The notes beneath the pieces were generated by a model, which searched no databases, was not told the origin of the DNA, and saw only the letters and a list, made by a program, of their open reading frames with translations. The position numbers and the translations under genes were made by a program. Shown piece after piece: positions 43,061 to 54,228 of a DNA stretch of 64,000 nucleotides. This DNA is from Euglena gracilis. Its lineage: Eukaryota; Euglenida; Euglenophyceae; Euglenales. Every line of letters begins with the position of its first letter. Position 1 is the first letter of the stretch. The stretch spans positions 21,627,823 to 21,691,822 of the forward strand of contig CP154955.1 in assembly GCA_039621445.1 (NCBI GenBank), in the 5' to 3' direction.

Positions 43061-43373
43061 CTTTGTGCTTGGCCCTCGGTGTCCCTTCCTCCCTTGTCGT
43101 TTTCACTCGAGGAAGTACGATTGCTCGCCGGCGGTTTGCTGTGATTGCTTTGGTGCGCTGGGATAAGAGGTCCCGCTTAGTGCCTTTTTCGCTGGAGTTT
43201 GCTGAGTCTTAACTTGCCGCTCGACACAGAAGAAAGGAACAGAGTTCCCGAGCGAAGAAGAACCGAGAAAAGAAGCCAATATCCATTGAATATCCAGAAG
43301 ACCACGAACCAGACGAATATCAATTAAGAATTCAATTATAAACCTTCAAATTTGACTTCAATGAGCAAATGCA

Positions 43374-44153
43374 GTGGAGAAGAAATTGGAATTGCATGGC
43401 CACGGACGCCCTGGAGCAGTGGCCGCAGAAGCTGGAGAGCTTAAAGATGCGGTCGACACGCAGCAGAACCGTTGCCGAGGCCTCGAGGGACCCAAAGAGG
43501 CCCTCTGCCAGAAAAGGGGGGAAAGGGGACCCACAGTGGCCCCTTTAATGACCCAGCCTCAGGAGGAAAGGGGACCCACAGTGGCCCTTTTTGGAGGGAG
43601 GGGCAGGAACCCCTTCAACGTTTATTTCTCAATTCCTGATCATTCAATCAAGGGGGTGACCCACAGAGGCCCCCCTATGGTATGTCAACCAACCACATCA
43701 ACATGGAGAAGACCAGATAGGCCAAACAGGGGCACTAAGCCCTATGGTATGTATTCCAACAACAAGGTCATCCAGAGAGATGAGCAGAGAGGGAGAGAGT
43801 GCGGGCACATCCCCCCAGAAAAAAATTCCTTTAGCGAGGGCCCAAGCCCTAGGGGTCCTAGGGGTGCAATGTCCAACACCCCCAACCCAGCCCCCCCAGA
43901 ATCATCATATCCAGAAATAAATTCAAGGGAGGAAATAAGGGGGAACACCCCCCCAAATCAACTTATCCAGGAAATAAATTCCATGGAGGAAAAATGGGGA
44001 CACACCCTCCTCCATCAAAGGCTGCAAAAAAGCTTGAAATGGCGGACAAAAAATGCCGCACAACAACATGTAAACTCATCAGGGAGGGCATTCAACCCCC
44101 CTGGGACTGCCCACCAAAATTGTCCACCCACCCAAAAATCAGAGCAAATTTGA
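43374..44153 (+). pseudogene. DIRS 2 gag-like ORF
   Basis: 259 codons, Pro/Gly/Arg-rich; shares PRGPRGAMSNTPNPAP and the ...SMEEKWGHTLLHQRLQKSLK motif with DIRS 1. The frame overlaps the start of RT. Confidence 0.6.
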
Positions 44154-45426
44154 ACCTACCCCAAACAGAAAAAACACTGCTGGACTACGAAAAATCTGGA
44201 TCCGTAAGCAGGGTGAAGGATTCAACCACCCAGCACCTGATCCCCTCATTTCTGATTTCAAAACCAGAGGGGGGGCAGACAAAATGGAGATTAATAAGTG
44301 ATTGCAGGGAAATAAATCAAAGGTTCCAAGTGAAACCTTTCAAACTGGAACACATCCAGCACATTTTTCCAGTTTTGGAAAAAGGCCACTGGTCAGCAAA
44401 AATAGACCTGAAGGATGCCTATTTTCATATTCCAGTAAGTCCAGGCCTAAGGCCATTTTTAAGGCATCAGGTGGGGGGGCAGTCCTGGAAATTCTAGGCA
44501 GGCTGTTTTGGCCTGAATGTAATGCCCCAGATTTTCATGTCAGTAATGAAGACATTCGAAAAACTGTGGAGGAAAAGGGGCATCCAGGTATTTATTTACT
44601 TGGACGACATTTTACTGGTGTCCCCAACACAAAACACCTTACAAAATCACCTGAACACAGTGGCCAGGGATTTAATCAAATCAGGATTCAAAATCAATGT
44701 AAAAAAGTCCACCCTGCAACCCACCCAAATCGTAAATCATCTTGGATTTCAACTAAACCTCCAAGAGGGAAAATTGCAGGTACCCCCCCAGAAAAAAAAA
44801 ACAGTAAAAAAGGAGCTGGGGAAAATCGTGAAAAAAGATTACATGTCAAAAAGGCAACTGGATGCCATTTTGGGTCAAATAAGATGCAATCTAATGGCCC
44901 TGCCCTTTCTAAGGGCCTTTACAGATGCCCTGGAAAAATTTTTGGTGGAAAATTCCACAGCCCCCTGGGCTTCAAAACACCCCATTTCCCAAAGAATAAA
45001 GGACCAATTAAGAGAAATGAAAATTCTTCTGGACACCTGGGAAGGCAGACCCTTCCCCCAAAGTTCAACCAGGGAGTTTCACTCAGACAGCAGTATCCAT
45101 GCCTGGGGGGGGGGGGGCTTGACAATCGAACAGGCAATACTGTGCAATATTTTTGGAGGTAAATCTCCATTTTGCACATGACTGTCAAAGAATTAAGAGC
45201 AGCAATAAGCACAGTTCAAAGCCTCAGCCAGCCAGGGGAAACTGTGTCCCGATCCGTGCACAATCAAGTAATTTGCTATTACTTAACAAAGGGGGGGCAG
45301 AAAGGACCCTTTCAATTCCATGCTAAGACCCTTCTTCAAATGGTGCATGGAAAACAACGCAAACCTGAGGTAAAGTGGGTTCCCTCAAAAGAATGCCTGG
45401 CAGGCCCCATAAGCATAGGCAGGTAG
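43994..45426 (+). pseudogene. DIRS 2 RT and RNase H, interrupted
   Basis: The first frame runs from LIREGIQPPWDCPPKLSTHP through KIDLKDAYFHIPVSPGLRPF and stops at a TAG at about 44495 (CAG-containing codon in DIRS 1). RT resumes with MPQIFMSVMKTFEKLWRKRG and YLDDILLVSP. RNase H has FHSDSSIHAWGGGG, then after a frameshift VKELRAAISTVQSL, but SVHNQV replaces SVDNQV and LAGPIS replaces LADPIS, so catalytic Asp residues are lost. Confidence 0.8.
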
Positions 45427-45429
45427 GAA

Positions 45430-45700
45430 ACGGACAGGGGGGATTACTCACTGGACCCCCAACTTTTTCAATGGCTGAGGCAGCAGTCCAAAAAATTACA
45501 TCAGCCTAAAAACAGACCTTTTTGCCTCACCAGGCAACAAAAAACTGCCACAGTTTGTGGCCAGGTGGCCCCACTGGGATGCCACAGCAGAAGATGCAAC
45601 ACAACGTCCACTGGACAAAATGGGGGATTTTATGCAAACCCCCCCCGGTCTGTAATCCAAAAATTTCTCCCAAATTAAAAATGTTTCCACAGGCCTAAGT
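45430..45700 (+). pseudogene. DIRS 2 MT remnant
   Basis: DYSLDPQLFQWLRQQ and GGFYANPPRSVIQKFL survive, with frameshifts between them. Confidence 0.6.
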
Positions 45701-45827
45701 TTTGATGGTCACCCTGTACTTGGATTCAGCCACATGGTGGCCTTAGCAAATAAAAATGAAAGTTTCAGGGGCCCCTACATGGGTATGTTCACCAATTGCA
45801 GGGGGGGGGGGAAATGCCACCCCCCAG

Positions 45828-46590
45828 TCTTTGTGCTTCGCCCTCGGTGTCCCTTCCTCCCTTTTCGGCTTGCCTCGAGGGAGTACGAGCAGGCCGGCCA
45901 GCCAACTGGGCTGCCCAGCACACCTATCCCTGCATTTCCCCCACTCATTACAACTTCCTCCATCACAGCCCTTAAGCCTTGATCTAGCTCCATCCATCAA
46001 AATGTCGAAATGGCAAAAAAAATGTTGGACAATTTTGCTATCCGTCGACCCAGCCCAGCCCAGCCCAGCCCCAGAACCCCCTCTCCTCCCCCCCCCCTAT
46101 ACCCCCGGTGGGGGGGGGTCCCTCCCTCGCTGCCTCCCTGATTGGTGCCTGTGACAGCCCTTGGAGTTTTATTTTTTTTGTGTTTTTTCCCTCCCTTCCT
46201 GGTGTTGTGATCTGCGGTAGACTGGGTGTGCTGGAACCCGAAGACTTGGGCGGCCTGTTGCGGAGGGCCAGCCGCCTCGTGTCCCTTCCTCCTTTGTCCC
46301 GTGCCTGAATTCTGACCCGAGCCCCCCCCCTGGACTGCCCTCACTGCTTAAAAGCGCAGACCAGGGGTTTCCAGAGTCGAATGACAGGGCCTGCTGGCCC
46401 CCCCCAAGCCCCTTTTCGTGTCTCAGTCAGGGGGAGCGGGGGGGGACCGTGCAGGTCCAGGTCCGGATCTGCCTTTGGACCTTCCCTTGACCAGAACCCA
46501 ACTCTCCGTGAACCCTTTCCTCACCCCCCTTCCGAGAGCCGTGCTGGTGGCACCCCTGGCCCTCGTCCCCTCCCTTCTGGCCCCCGCTTT
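45828..46590. other. Junction region between DIRS 2 and gypsy C
   Basis: DIRS terminal-like DNA to about 45890, then unrecognised GC-rich sequence with CCCAG repeats (46048-46070). A possible MITE end (CCAGGGGTTTCCAGAG) lies at 46353. Confidence 0.35.
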
Positions 46591-46591
46591 T

Positions 46592-47430
46592 TCATGCACT
46601 CCCCCGCCGTGGTGGCGTGGAAGCCACCTTCCGCTTTCCTTTTCTCCACCAGCAATATCGTGCCAGATCGCCCGTTTTCCCGCACTCATAACACTTCTTT
46701 CCTGGGCAATCCCGAGACCAGTGAGCTGTGGCCCCACACTGGCTGCAGGGCTGGTCCACCGAGGGGCCACTCCGGGGGCTGCTCGGGGGAGTTTGTTCCC
46801 TGTTGGTGGCTGGATGAGGGGTTGGGGCCCTGGCTGGGCGAAAATCTGGGCCGCCCTTGCCAGCTCCCTTCACCATCCTCTTCACCTTTTGCCCTCGGCT
46901 GGGTGCCCTGCGTCCCACCGTCCCGTTACAGGTGGCCCACCCCTGTGCCGAGACTGCCTGTCCTGTGGCCCCTCAGGGCCTTGGAGTGTCCTGCTTTCAC
47001 TCCCCCTTCCGCTGGCTGTGAAATCGTTTTCTGGGACTGGGCTGGCCTGGCTTCCTGTGATTTTACTTCGGAGACTGAAAATTGTCGAGGCCCCCAGCCG
47101 AGTGGTCTTACTGGTGGACTGGGACCCGTCCGCCCCAGGAACGGCCGTAGCTGTCACACCGTTCCTGGAACCGCAGCTCGTTTTCAGCGTGCCAAAAAAC
47201 CTCTCCCAATCCCACCTTGTTTCGTGGGGGGTGATTTTCACTGTATTGCCGCCCTGCAGCGTGGCCCCGTTCCTCATCATCAGCCTCTCCGGCGCCCGCT
47301 GGCTGTGGAGCTTGATGAGGAAGGAGTCCCGGTGTGCCCTGACTGTCACTGGCTCTCCCTCGCGCACAGCCGCCTGGGCGAGTTGCGTTGCCTTTTCTAC
47401 TGTCAACCCTGGGATGTGCCACAGCCGCAC
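46592..47430 (-). pseudogene. RRM-like segment and zinc knuckles of gypsy C
   Basis: LWHIPGLTVEKATQLAQAAV and DSFLIKLHSQRAPERLMMRN resemble the beta-alpha-beta pattern of an RRM. A frame change follows and then CSQCGATAHWSRDC (CX2CX4HX4C) and CYECGKTGDLARYC, whose His is Asp. Confidence 0.55.
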
Positions 47431-47469
47431 TGTGGGCGCATTCTGTTTTTTTTTGTGTCTGTTCCCTGA

Positions 47470-47760
47470 TTATGGCCCTTCACACGGAATCTGGGAGCTG
47501 CTGTAAAACCAGGGCCTGTGCTTCCTCCTCAGGGAGGTTTTCCATCCGACAGAAAATGAATTTAAACTGGCTTTCATATTCACGCCACGCTGGGAGGGTT
47601 AACTTGCCCGTGTTGACCGGTCTGAGAGCCCTGAGCTGCTCATGCAGTGAGGCCTGGATGTCACCGCCATATTTCTAGGCCAGCCAGTTCCAAAAATCCT
47701 GGAACCGGACCCGTTCCCCCATCTCCTGTCGCCGCTGGAATTCCAGCCGGCTGCTGTGGT
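47470..47760 (-). pseudogene. Capsid-like gag domain of gypsy C with two stops
   Basis: Conserved with gypsy B over about 95 residues. TAG interrupts FWNWLA*KYGGD (about 47677) and TGA interrupts LPDSV*RAIIREQ (about 47468). Confidence 0.7.
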
Positions 47761-48131
47761 CCAGGCATCCGGTCAGAACAAGCATTTAAAATTCCTTCCC
47801 CACTGGCTGTCCTATGGAAATCTGCTACATGCAGAGCTGAAATTTTACTGAAAAATCATAAAAATAACCTTTCAGCTCTGGTTTTGCAAGGTCTTTGGTG
47901 AGGAGTGTCGCCAGCGGCCCCAAAAACATGCTGGCTGCTGGTCTGGGAGCTGCTGGCGCCACGTGGACCGGAGCTGCCTGGACCCCCGGACCCAGGCTCC
48001 GGTGTCCTGGGCCCGAAGGCCAGAGGGGCAGCGCTGCACGATGCAGCCCCAGCCTCAGGGACCCAGACGAAAGGGCCATCCATCGCCCCCGTGAACTCCC
48101 CTCCTGCAGGGAACCCATGGGGATGGGGGGG

Positions 48132-49061
48132 TCACTGGTGCTCGGCTGATTTTACCCCAGAGATCTGGTGTGCCTGCTGTGCTGGACTTTCCCGTCGTTC
48201 GTGAATTTCGCTGAGACTGTTGCTGCTCCTGGGCTCCCTACCTGGACAAAAAATAATATAAAAAAAAACTCCATGAGCCTTAATCTGACGTTCCGATTCC
48301 TCCCAATCCACCCCCTGGAACCAGAATGTGGCAGGTGTCTGAGCGGCTGGGGTCCCTCCAGCAGAGGGAACCTGGACTGGCCTGCCCTCCGCACCCACGG
48401 GGCCCTGGGGCTGGCTGCCCCTCGCAGCCATGGGGCCCTGGGCTGGCTGCCCCCCCGCAGCCATTGGACCCTGGGGCTTGCTGCCTCTTGGTGCCGAATG
48501 GCCTCCGCTGGCTGGGGGTGCTGTATCCCCCCCTGCCGAGGAAAAAAAAACAGGAACAGCGCCGGGAGTCCGGGCCACTGAAACCACCGAACCCAGGAAA
48601 ACCGGCTGAACTGGAGCTTGCAAAACAGTTACTGGCGAAACACTGGGAATTCGGCCCCCCACAGAGGCATCACAAGCCACTGGGGGAGCACCAGAAGAAA
48701 CCACATGCATTGCGGCAGACAGGGCCCTGCCCCTCTGGGGGCCAGGACCCGAAAACCTACTGGGAAACACTGCAGTCACAGAAGCTGGACCCGGGGATAC
48801 CACTTCCCCGGGTACTGGGGTCACTGTCCCCGCTGCCTCGCTGCTGGGGCCAGCGGGGAGCCCCTGTGGGACCACAGGCCACTTGCCTCCCAGCAGGCTG
48901 GGATGGACTGGCACCTGTTGCTGGGAGCCAGGAGGCATATTGCCCCCCGCCGCACCTGTGCCATTCACACTCTGGGCCCCAGGCCTGGGCTGTGTCTGGG
49001 AGCCCGTGCTTGCCAGGGGGCCTCCGGCTTCGTGCCTTGGGAGTCTTCGCTCTCCGGCCAC
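48132..49061 (-). pseudogene. Gly/Pro-rich gag segment of gypsy C
   Basis: 309 codons of low-complexity Gly/Pro/Ala/Gln with repeats (QPQGPMAAGGQPAQGPMAAR). Ends WFQGVDWEESERQIKAHG. Disordered linker between the coiled coil and the capsid-like part. Confidence 0.45.
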
Positions 49062-49231
49062 GCTCGGTGGCCCGGTGGCACTGGTAGCTCCTGGATGGGG
49101 GCAAAATTTTTCAAAATTTTAGATTTTGTTCTGCAAAATGGAAGGACGATTTTATATTTCGGCATTTTTTTGGGTGTCCCCCTTTCTGCTGTTTCCACCT
49201 CCATGAGCAGGGCGTTCTGGGCCTGGATCAC

Positions 49232-49912
49232 CTACCTGTGGGTGGTGACCTCGGCCCACAGCTCCTGCAGGCTGTGGCCCTGCCCCTCAGCCCGGGACCT
49301 TAGCTCCCTTATCTCCTCCCTTACGACCCTTTGTTGTTCAGCGACGACTGAGGCCAGGCCGTCCATTTCTGTTCGAAAATTTTGCAGGGCCTTTGCGATC
49401 CCTGCATTATTTTCTCGCATCCCCGACAGTTCACCCGTCAGCTGGTTTAATTTTTGGTCCAGGGCCTCGGCCTGGGACTGCTGCCGCCCGCTGGCCAGCT
49501 CCTGGCTCCTCATCACCTCCTCCGTTGTTCGGACGGAGGTGACGAGGAGCTCTTCAATGTTTTTTACTCGCCCAGCCATTGCCTCGTTAAATCCCTGCCC
49601 TTCAGCTGGCTTGTGACCCTGTCTGGTGTTGGCCTCGAGCTCTTGGACCCTCTGTGATAGTTGGGCCACTGTCCCGATGCCTTCGCTCAGCCGGCTGGTC
49701 ACCAGCTCACTCAGGACTGTCACTCCCGCACAAAAAAATTTTAATATGTGTTTCTCTTGGAGCTTATGAAAATTTTCAGCGAGATGGGACGCTAGCCCAG
49801 CCTGGGTTCTTTCCATTTGATCCACCACTCCTTGGAAATTTTCAGTGACCCGCTGAAACCGCAAGACACCAATGATGCGAATCGCAAATATGTACTTTGT
49901 GGTGATTTTCAA
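49232..49912 (-). CDS. Coiled-coil N-terminal gag ORF of gypsy C
   Basis: 226 codons. From about residue 60 it is rich in heptad-like leucines and charged residues (IEELLVTSVRTTEEVMRSQE; QAEALDQKLNQLTGELSGMR; QRVVREEIRELRSRAEGQGH), so a long coiled coil is likely. As the first ORF of the element it may drive particle assembly. Open, but no start context can be judged. Confidence 0.5.
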   Translation of the reverse strand: MKITTKYIFAIRIIGVLRFQRVTENFQGVVDQMERTQAGLASHLAENFHKLQEKHILKFFCAGVTVLSELVTSRLSEGIGTVAQLSQRVQELEANTRQGHKPAEGQGFNEAMAGRVKNIEELLVTSVRTTEEVMRSQELASGRQQSQAEALDQKLNQLTGELSGMRENNAGIAKALQNFRTEMDGLASVVAEQQRVVREEIRELRSRAEGQGHSLQELWAEVTTHR

Positions 49913-52285
49913 CCTCCAAATTGAGAATCGCCATTAGGTGAAAAATCCCATGTCGCACAATCGTGGTGTGATGAACGAGTCAATGGCTTAGAATACATGA
50001 GGATTATTTTCCTCTGGTGGGTAGTTACCGCAGCATGCCTGTCAACATACATTTTGGTTTGCGCATCACTGTTTTCGGTGGAATGAAAAGTCCTAAGGCT
50101 TCAAATAATTTTTCTGCTCGATTTCTCCATCTCTAAAACCTATGATGGGTTTTCTAATCACCTGATTGGTGCTTTGGTGTTTTGCTGGGACAATATCATA
50201 ACAGTATAAGTCACAAAGCCACATAATGACTGGGAGTCAATCGGCGTGACTCAAACAGTTTTTGGAGCTGTATGTTTTGCACTTCTGGCAATGCCTAATT
50301 TTTTTTTGCCACATATATAGTGGCCACCCATCCGTTAATTGCGGTGCACGCCAGTTCAGTTTCTGTCCCAATGGGATCAATACAGAACACATAGTTGTGC
50401 AAGGTTTGTAAAATCAGCCCAACCAAATTGGACCCCCTCAGTTTTATGTTTCTCTGTGGTGCAAGTTTTGTGGGAACAAAGGTAATTATGAGGAAAAACG
50501 TTGGACAAAACAAAAAGAGGGAAAAAAACTGCGTCTTCAATGGAGCAGACACAACCCAATACAAACCATTCCAGGAATGGCTGCGTGCGGCGGACGGGAG
50601 AGCCTACGGCCCACTGCAGTGGTAGGTGCGTAACAACAAGACTAGTCTGATCCGGATAGATCACTGGTCAAGGTGTTGGCCTCACACGCCGAAGGTCGTG
50701 GGTTCGAGTGAGTCCCGCCGTGTGAGTCCTGTTCGATCCCGAACTGGCACAGGGCATACCGCGGGAATCGATCGGCGCACCTTGAACTGTACACAATGGC
50801 CCCCAGCAATATTTACTTGTCGTAAAAACCTTGACCCCAAAGTCCAGGTGCTCATTCACAACGGGAACCTGCGTAAATAGGTGCAATACCTCCGCTCAGG
50901 CAACCTCCGATGTGACAGACTCATCCCACCGAGAACCAACGGTGCAATAGTCTGTGTTCAGCGCTCAGTTTGTGTTTCTTGCGAAAATAATCACGCAAAA
51001 AGCCTTGTGCGACAGTGCACAACCAAGGTTAGGCTTATATACAAAATTATACCATGCAAAACTTTGTTGTGTGGGCCAAGCGAGCAACCACATAGATTTT
51101 GTTGGTGCGTACCAATTTTTTTTGTTGGTGCGTACCACCCCCCACCTCTGGCCTAATGGTGCTCCCCCATCAGGCCGAATGGCCTGATGGGGGGGGCGCC
51201 ATTGACCATACCAATCATAGGCATATTTGCCACACACATTACGTCTTCTGGGCTATAGCCCGGGAGACCGAGGTATATGCCTCTGAGGATTCCAATCGAC
51301 ATCAACGTCTACGCACTGCCCTTCCAAGATTACCACGCGTTATACGCCACCAGTAAGAATAATGCACAGCGTGCAGCGCGCACACCGCAATAATATGTCC
51401 AACTTGTTACTCTTCGGCCTTAAGGCCTCATAAGACTGCCAGACAGCAAACGTTCTGCCTACAGTATTTTGACCAGCCCCCACTCCTCTCCTCTTCCCCT
51501 CCCCCTTGGCAAAATAACTGACGCCGGCAGTTCCTTTTGTAAACAGGCTTTTCTCCCTGGTATGACTGGCCAGATGCCCCTCCTTCCACACCCTACCTCT
51601 GCAATCCTTTCTGGTTTCGGAATGAGACCTCCTTGCGTGCCACAGGCACACTCCAAACTTGGTGAATGGTGTTTTCTGGAAGCGAGTAAGCGGACAACCT
51701 CTTTTGTGCGTTTTTTGGGTTTTTTGGGGCCCTCTCTTCCTTGCCTTTTCTTTTCACCCTTGTGATGGAGAAGCAGACCCAAGATATGCTTTCCCGGTGT
51801 GTGTTCCTCTATCTCAGGGCCTTGCTTGTGGCCTTGCTGGTCCAGTAAGCAAATCGGGCATAGTCCTGGGAGGGAGATGTGTACCAGGCAGCATGAACAT
51901 AGCACTGCGCATAGCAGCAGTCTGCAGAACGTACAAGGTCATGCCAGACAGTACCATTCCAACATCTGCAACACAAATTTCATATTTGGGAATAGCCTAT
52001 CCTATCTCGGATCAGCCCCTCCTTTCACAGGTGGTATTATTTTATTCTTGAGTTCATTTTCCTAATCAAACGCAATTTCAAGCTCAAATATCCAATAGGA
52101 GAACACCTGTGGAACTGAAGTTCCAAAAACCTCACCAGGTTTGCCTTGTGCTCTGCAAATGCCCAAAGGCAATAAAAAATAAACATTTAAGTGAAAGAAT
52201 TCTACTTTTTGTTACTCTCCTGGCTCTGTTCCCAAGGGAGTGTGCAAGTAGGCCGACAGGCATTGGGAACAGAGCCAGGGGACGT
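49913..52285. other. No confident gene apart from the SINE candidate
   Basis: Ordinary composition. A minus-strand 148-codon ORF (51905-51459) is basic and unrecognised (KKRQGREGPKKPKKRTKEVV). An imperfect hairpin around 51165-51195 (CATCAGGCCGAATGGCCTGA) is the only structure I noted. Confidence 0.35.
50654..50745 (+). repeat. tRNA-Val(CAC)-like sequence, probable SINE head
   Basis: A box-like TGGTCAAGGTG, an anticodon arm TTGGC-CTCACAC-GCCGA with 5 bp pairing and CAC anticodon, and a B box GGTTCGAGT. The T loop is expanded by a GAGT duplication before CCCGC, and a second B-box-like GTTCGATCCC lies at 50730. No clean acceptor stem is visible, so it is a tRNA-derived SINE or pseudogene and not a working tRNA. 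Confidence 0.55.
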
Positions 52286-52619
52286 ACAGTGCCACGCCTT
52301 GCTCGCCGGCGGTGTCCGTGTGATTGTTCGCTGCACTAGGTTATGAGTACCCGCTTAGTGCCCCCTCGCCTGAATTGGCTGAGGATGCTGCTCCAACTTA
52401 GCTTCTTTCTCCTCGAGGGGTCCCCCCGCCTCTGCCCCTCCTGGCCCCATTTTCTGATGGAGGACTCTTGAAGACAAATTTTCTTTTATGGATGTGGGGT
52501 CGGGCTCACAAGGTCTTTGTGCTACACCCTCGGTGTCCTTTCCTCCCTTGTCGTTTTGCCTCGGGGGAGTACGAGACACCTCCGGCTCCGCACTTTGGCC
52601 TTGTGAGGCCTGGTTGCGC

Positions 52620-53400
52620 ACTGAAATTAGGGGTCCGGGACATTTTCTAAGGCACCTTGGGCACCAGGTCGTTGATAATGGGCTGCAAAAGCCTCCACCG
52701 CTCTCCATTTGCCAATTTCACAAACTTCTTGGGTAGAAAGGCCCATTTTTTTGAATAAATCAACTCCAGCCCCTCTGTTGGAGTGGGCCCCCCACACCTG
52801 GGGTTTTTACCCCTTTTTTTGGCCAAATAATCTTTGGCTATTGAAGCAATTCTGTTAGTACTTATGGGTTTTAAGGGGTTTTAATTAAATGACGAGGGGA
52901 CCCATATGCCTGACGAATGAACGTGTGGTAGCCACAGGACATCATCAAATGAAAAGGGCTGCTTTTTGTAAATTTTGGCCTTTGTGCCTAATTGTGATGT
53001 AGGGCGCTTTGCCAAACACACCGGTTGTACGCTTGATTCTTTCCAAATCAGAAGATCGATATACACAGAGGATTCATGAACAAAAAATGAGCTGTGTATG
53101 CAATGTACAAATATCAGTGGGGAACTGTGCTTGAGACAGCCCACGAGGATTGGGAAGTGAGGGGGTCCCAAAATGCACCGTGTTTCTCCAAGTTTTGCTT
53201 CCAAAGTCTTTTGTAAGGTGTTAACATAGTGTGGAATCTCAGTCCACCAAACCCAGGGATTAAAAGCATAGCACTGTATGCATTTCGGGCGTGGGCTTTT
53301 GAAAACTGAAATAATTGGATCAAGGCATCAGCCAGTTTGTCTGTGGTGGGTTCAGGGGTGGCACCCGCATTTTCTCCAAAATAATCCAAAGAAGCCCAAA
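52620..53400 (-). pseudogene. DIRS 3 tyrosine recombinase
   Basis: LADALIQLFQFSKAHARNAY and LLIPGFGGLRFHTMLTPYKR in one frame, then in others YRSSDLE (Arg), GAHSNRGAG (HxxR) and AHYQRPGA (Tyr). All catalytic motifs survive, with several frameshifts. Confidence 0.7.
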
Positions 53401-53430
53401 GGCGCTTTTGATAACGCCGTACGCTGGGAT

Positions 53431-54228
53431 TTATCCCCAGGAAATATGCAATTGTTTTTTTAATATTAGTTGCCCGTCCAATATTTTCATGAGCAAACCA
53501 TTCAAAGGAGGGGCCACCTGGGGGAGGAGGGGTATTGGTTGCCCCGCCTGCAATTGGTAAACATCCCCTTGTAGGGAGCGATTTTCAGCAGGGGGTCCTA
53601 ATTGGGGCCACCAAGTGGCTGAATCCCAAAATGGGGTGACCACCAAAGCTTTGGTCTGGGTGAACATTTTAAATTGTAGGAGGAATTTCTGAATTACTGA
53701 ACAGGCGGGGGGTTGGCATAAAGTCTCCCCACGTTGTCCAGTGGGCGTTGGAGGGCATCCACTGCTGTGGCCTCCCAGTGTGGCCATCTGGATACAAGTT
53801 TTGTTGCCTAGGGAGTCAAAAAAAATCTGTTTCCAAATTTGCGAAATCTTTGAAATGCCGCCCTTAGCCATTGAAAGAGCTGGGTCCAGTGAGTAATCCC
53901 TCCTGTGTGACTCCCAGCTGCTAACCATTCCTTTGAAGAAACCCATTTCACTTGTACATTTAATTTTTTTCAACGCACCATTGAAAAATGGCCGTAGAAG
54001 GTTGTTTAAAGCGTCCTTTTCTGCCCCCTTCTGCCCCCACCCCTTTGTCAAGTTATAATAGATGACCTGATTGTGCACTGAAAGGACACAGTTTCCCCTG
54101 GACTGCTTAGACTCTTCACTGTGCTGACGGCTGCATGTAATTATTTTACGTTGATATGTAAATTGGAGTTTTCTCTCCAAAACTCCTGGACAATTTCTCC
54201 AGTGTGAACGTCCATCCCCCCCAGGCAT
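53431..54228 (-). pseudogene. DIRS 3 RNase H-MT region
   Basis: 265 open codons that drift between frames relative to DIRS 1. ALVVTPFWDSATWWPQL marks the MT C-terminal part; the NPPF region is out of frame. Confidence 0.55.

Larger units (their letters stand above)
38500..43112 (+). mobile_element. DIRS retrotransposon 1 (RT-RH-MT-YR, ITRs and ICR)
   Basis: Structurally complete DIRS element. Left inverted repeat (about 38552-38650) is the reverse complement of 42961-43060, including TTGGATTGTGACGCGTTGGG. Just inside the right ITR, 42721-42835 is an internal complementary region: its first half is the inverse of the left outer flank (38506-38566, ACACCTCGGGCTCCGCACTT) and its second half is the inverse of the right outer flank (43046-43112). 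Coding order is gag-like, RT, RNase H, MT, tyrosine recombinase. At least four single-base frameshifts break the frames, so it is no longer autonomous. Size is about 4.6 kb. Confidence 0.9.
43113..45827 (+). mobile_element. DIRS retrotransposon 2, 3'-truncated
   Basis: The left terminal repeat (about 43122-43205, GCTCGCCGGCGGTTTGCTGT) starts straight after DIRS 1. The body parallels DIRS 1 at high identity to the MT domain, then stops at about 45827, where a stretch of terminal-type sequence (TCTTTGTGCTTCGCCCTCGG to about 45890) is joined. The recombinase is missing. Two RNase H acidic residues are lost and a TAG interrupts RT, so the copy is dead. Confidence 0.85.
46592..49912 (-). mobile_element. 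Gypsy C: decayed gag region without pol
   Basis: Minus-strand order: coiled-coil ORF (49912-49232), Gly/Pro-rich ORF (49061-48132), capsid-like region (about 47760-47470), RRM-like segment (47430-46882), two zinc knuckles (46760-46640). The capsid-like region aligns with gag of gypsy B (FQDFWNWL...KYGGDIQ and RALRPVNTGKLTLPAWREYE against EFWNWMCQKYGGDTQ and NLRPKTEGKLTLEAWREFE) but has two in-frame stops. No protease, RT or integrase follows; the element is cut off before DIRS 2. Confidence 0.75.

Noticed and set aside
43374-45162. CRISPR- or phage-like integrase because of the tyrosine recombinases
   Set aside because: The recombinases belong to DIRS elements with RT and RNase H beside them.
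46381-47506. Two 362-codon plus-strand ORFs
   Set aside because: Antisense shadows of the gypsy C gag region, which has zinc knuckles on the minus strand.
50654-50725. Functional tRNA-Val gene
   Set aside because: No acceptor stem, T loop expanded to 11 nt, and a second B box nearby.
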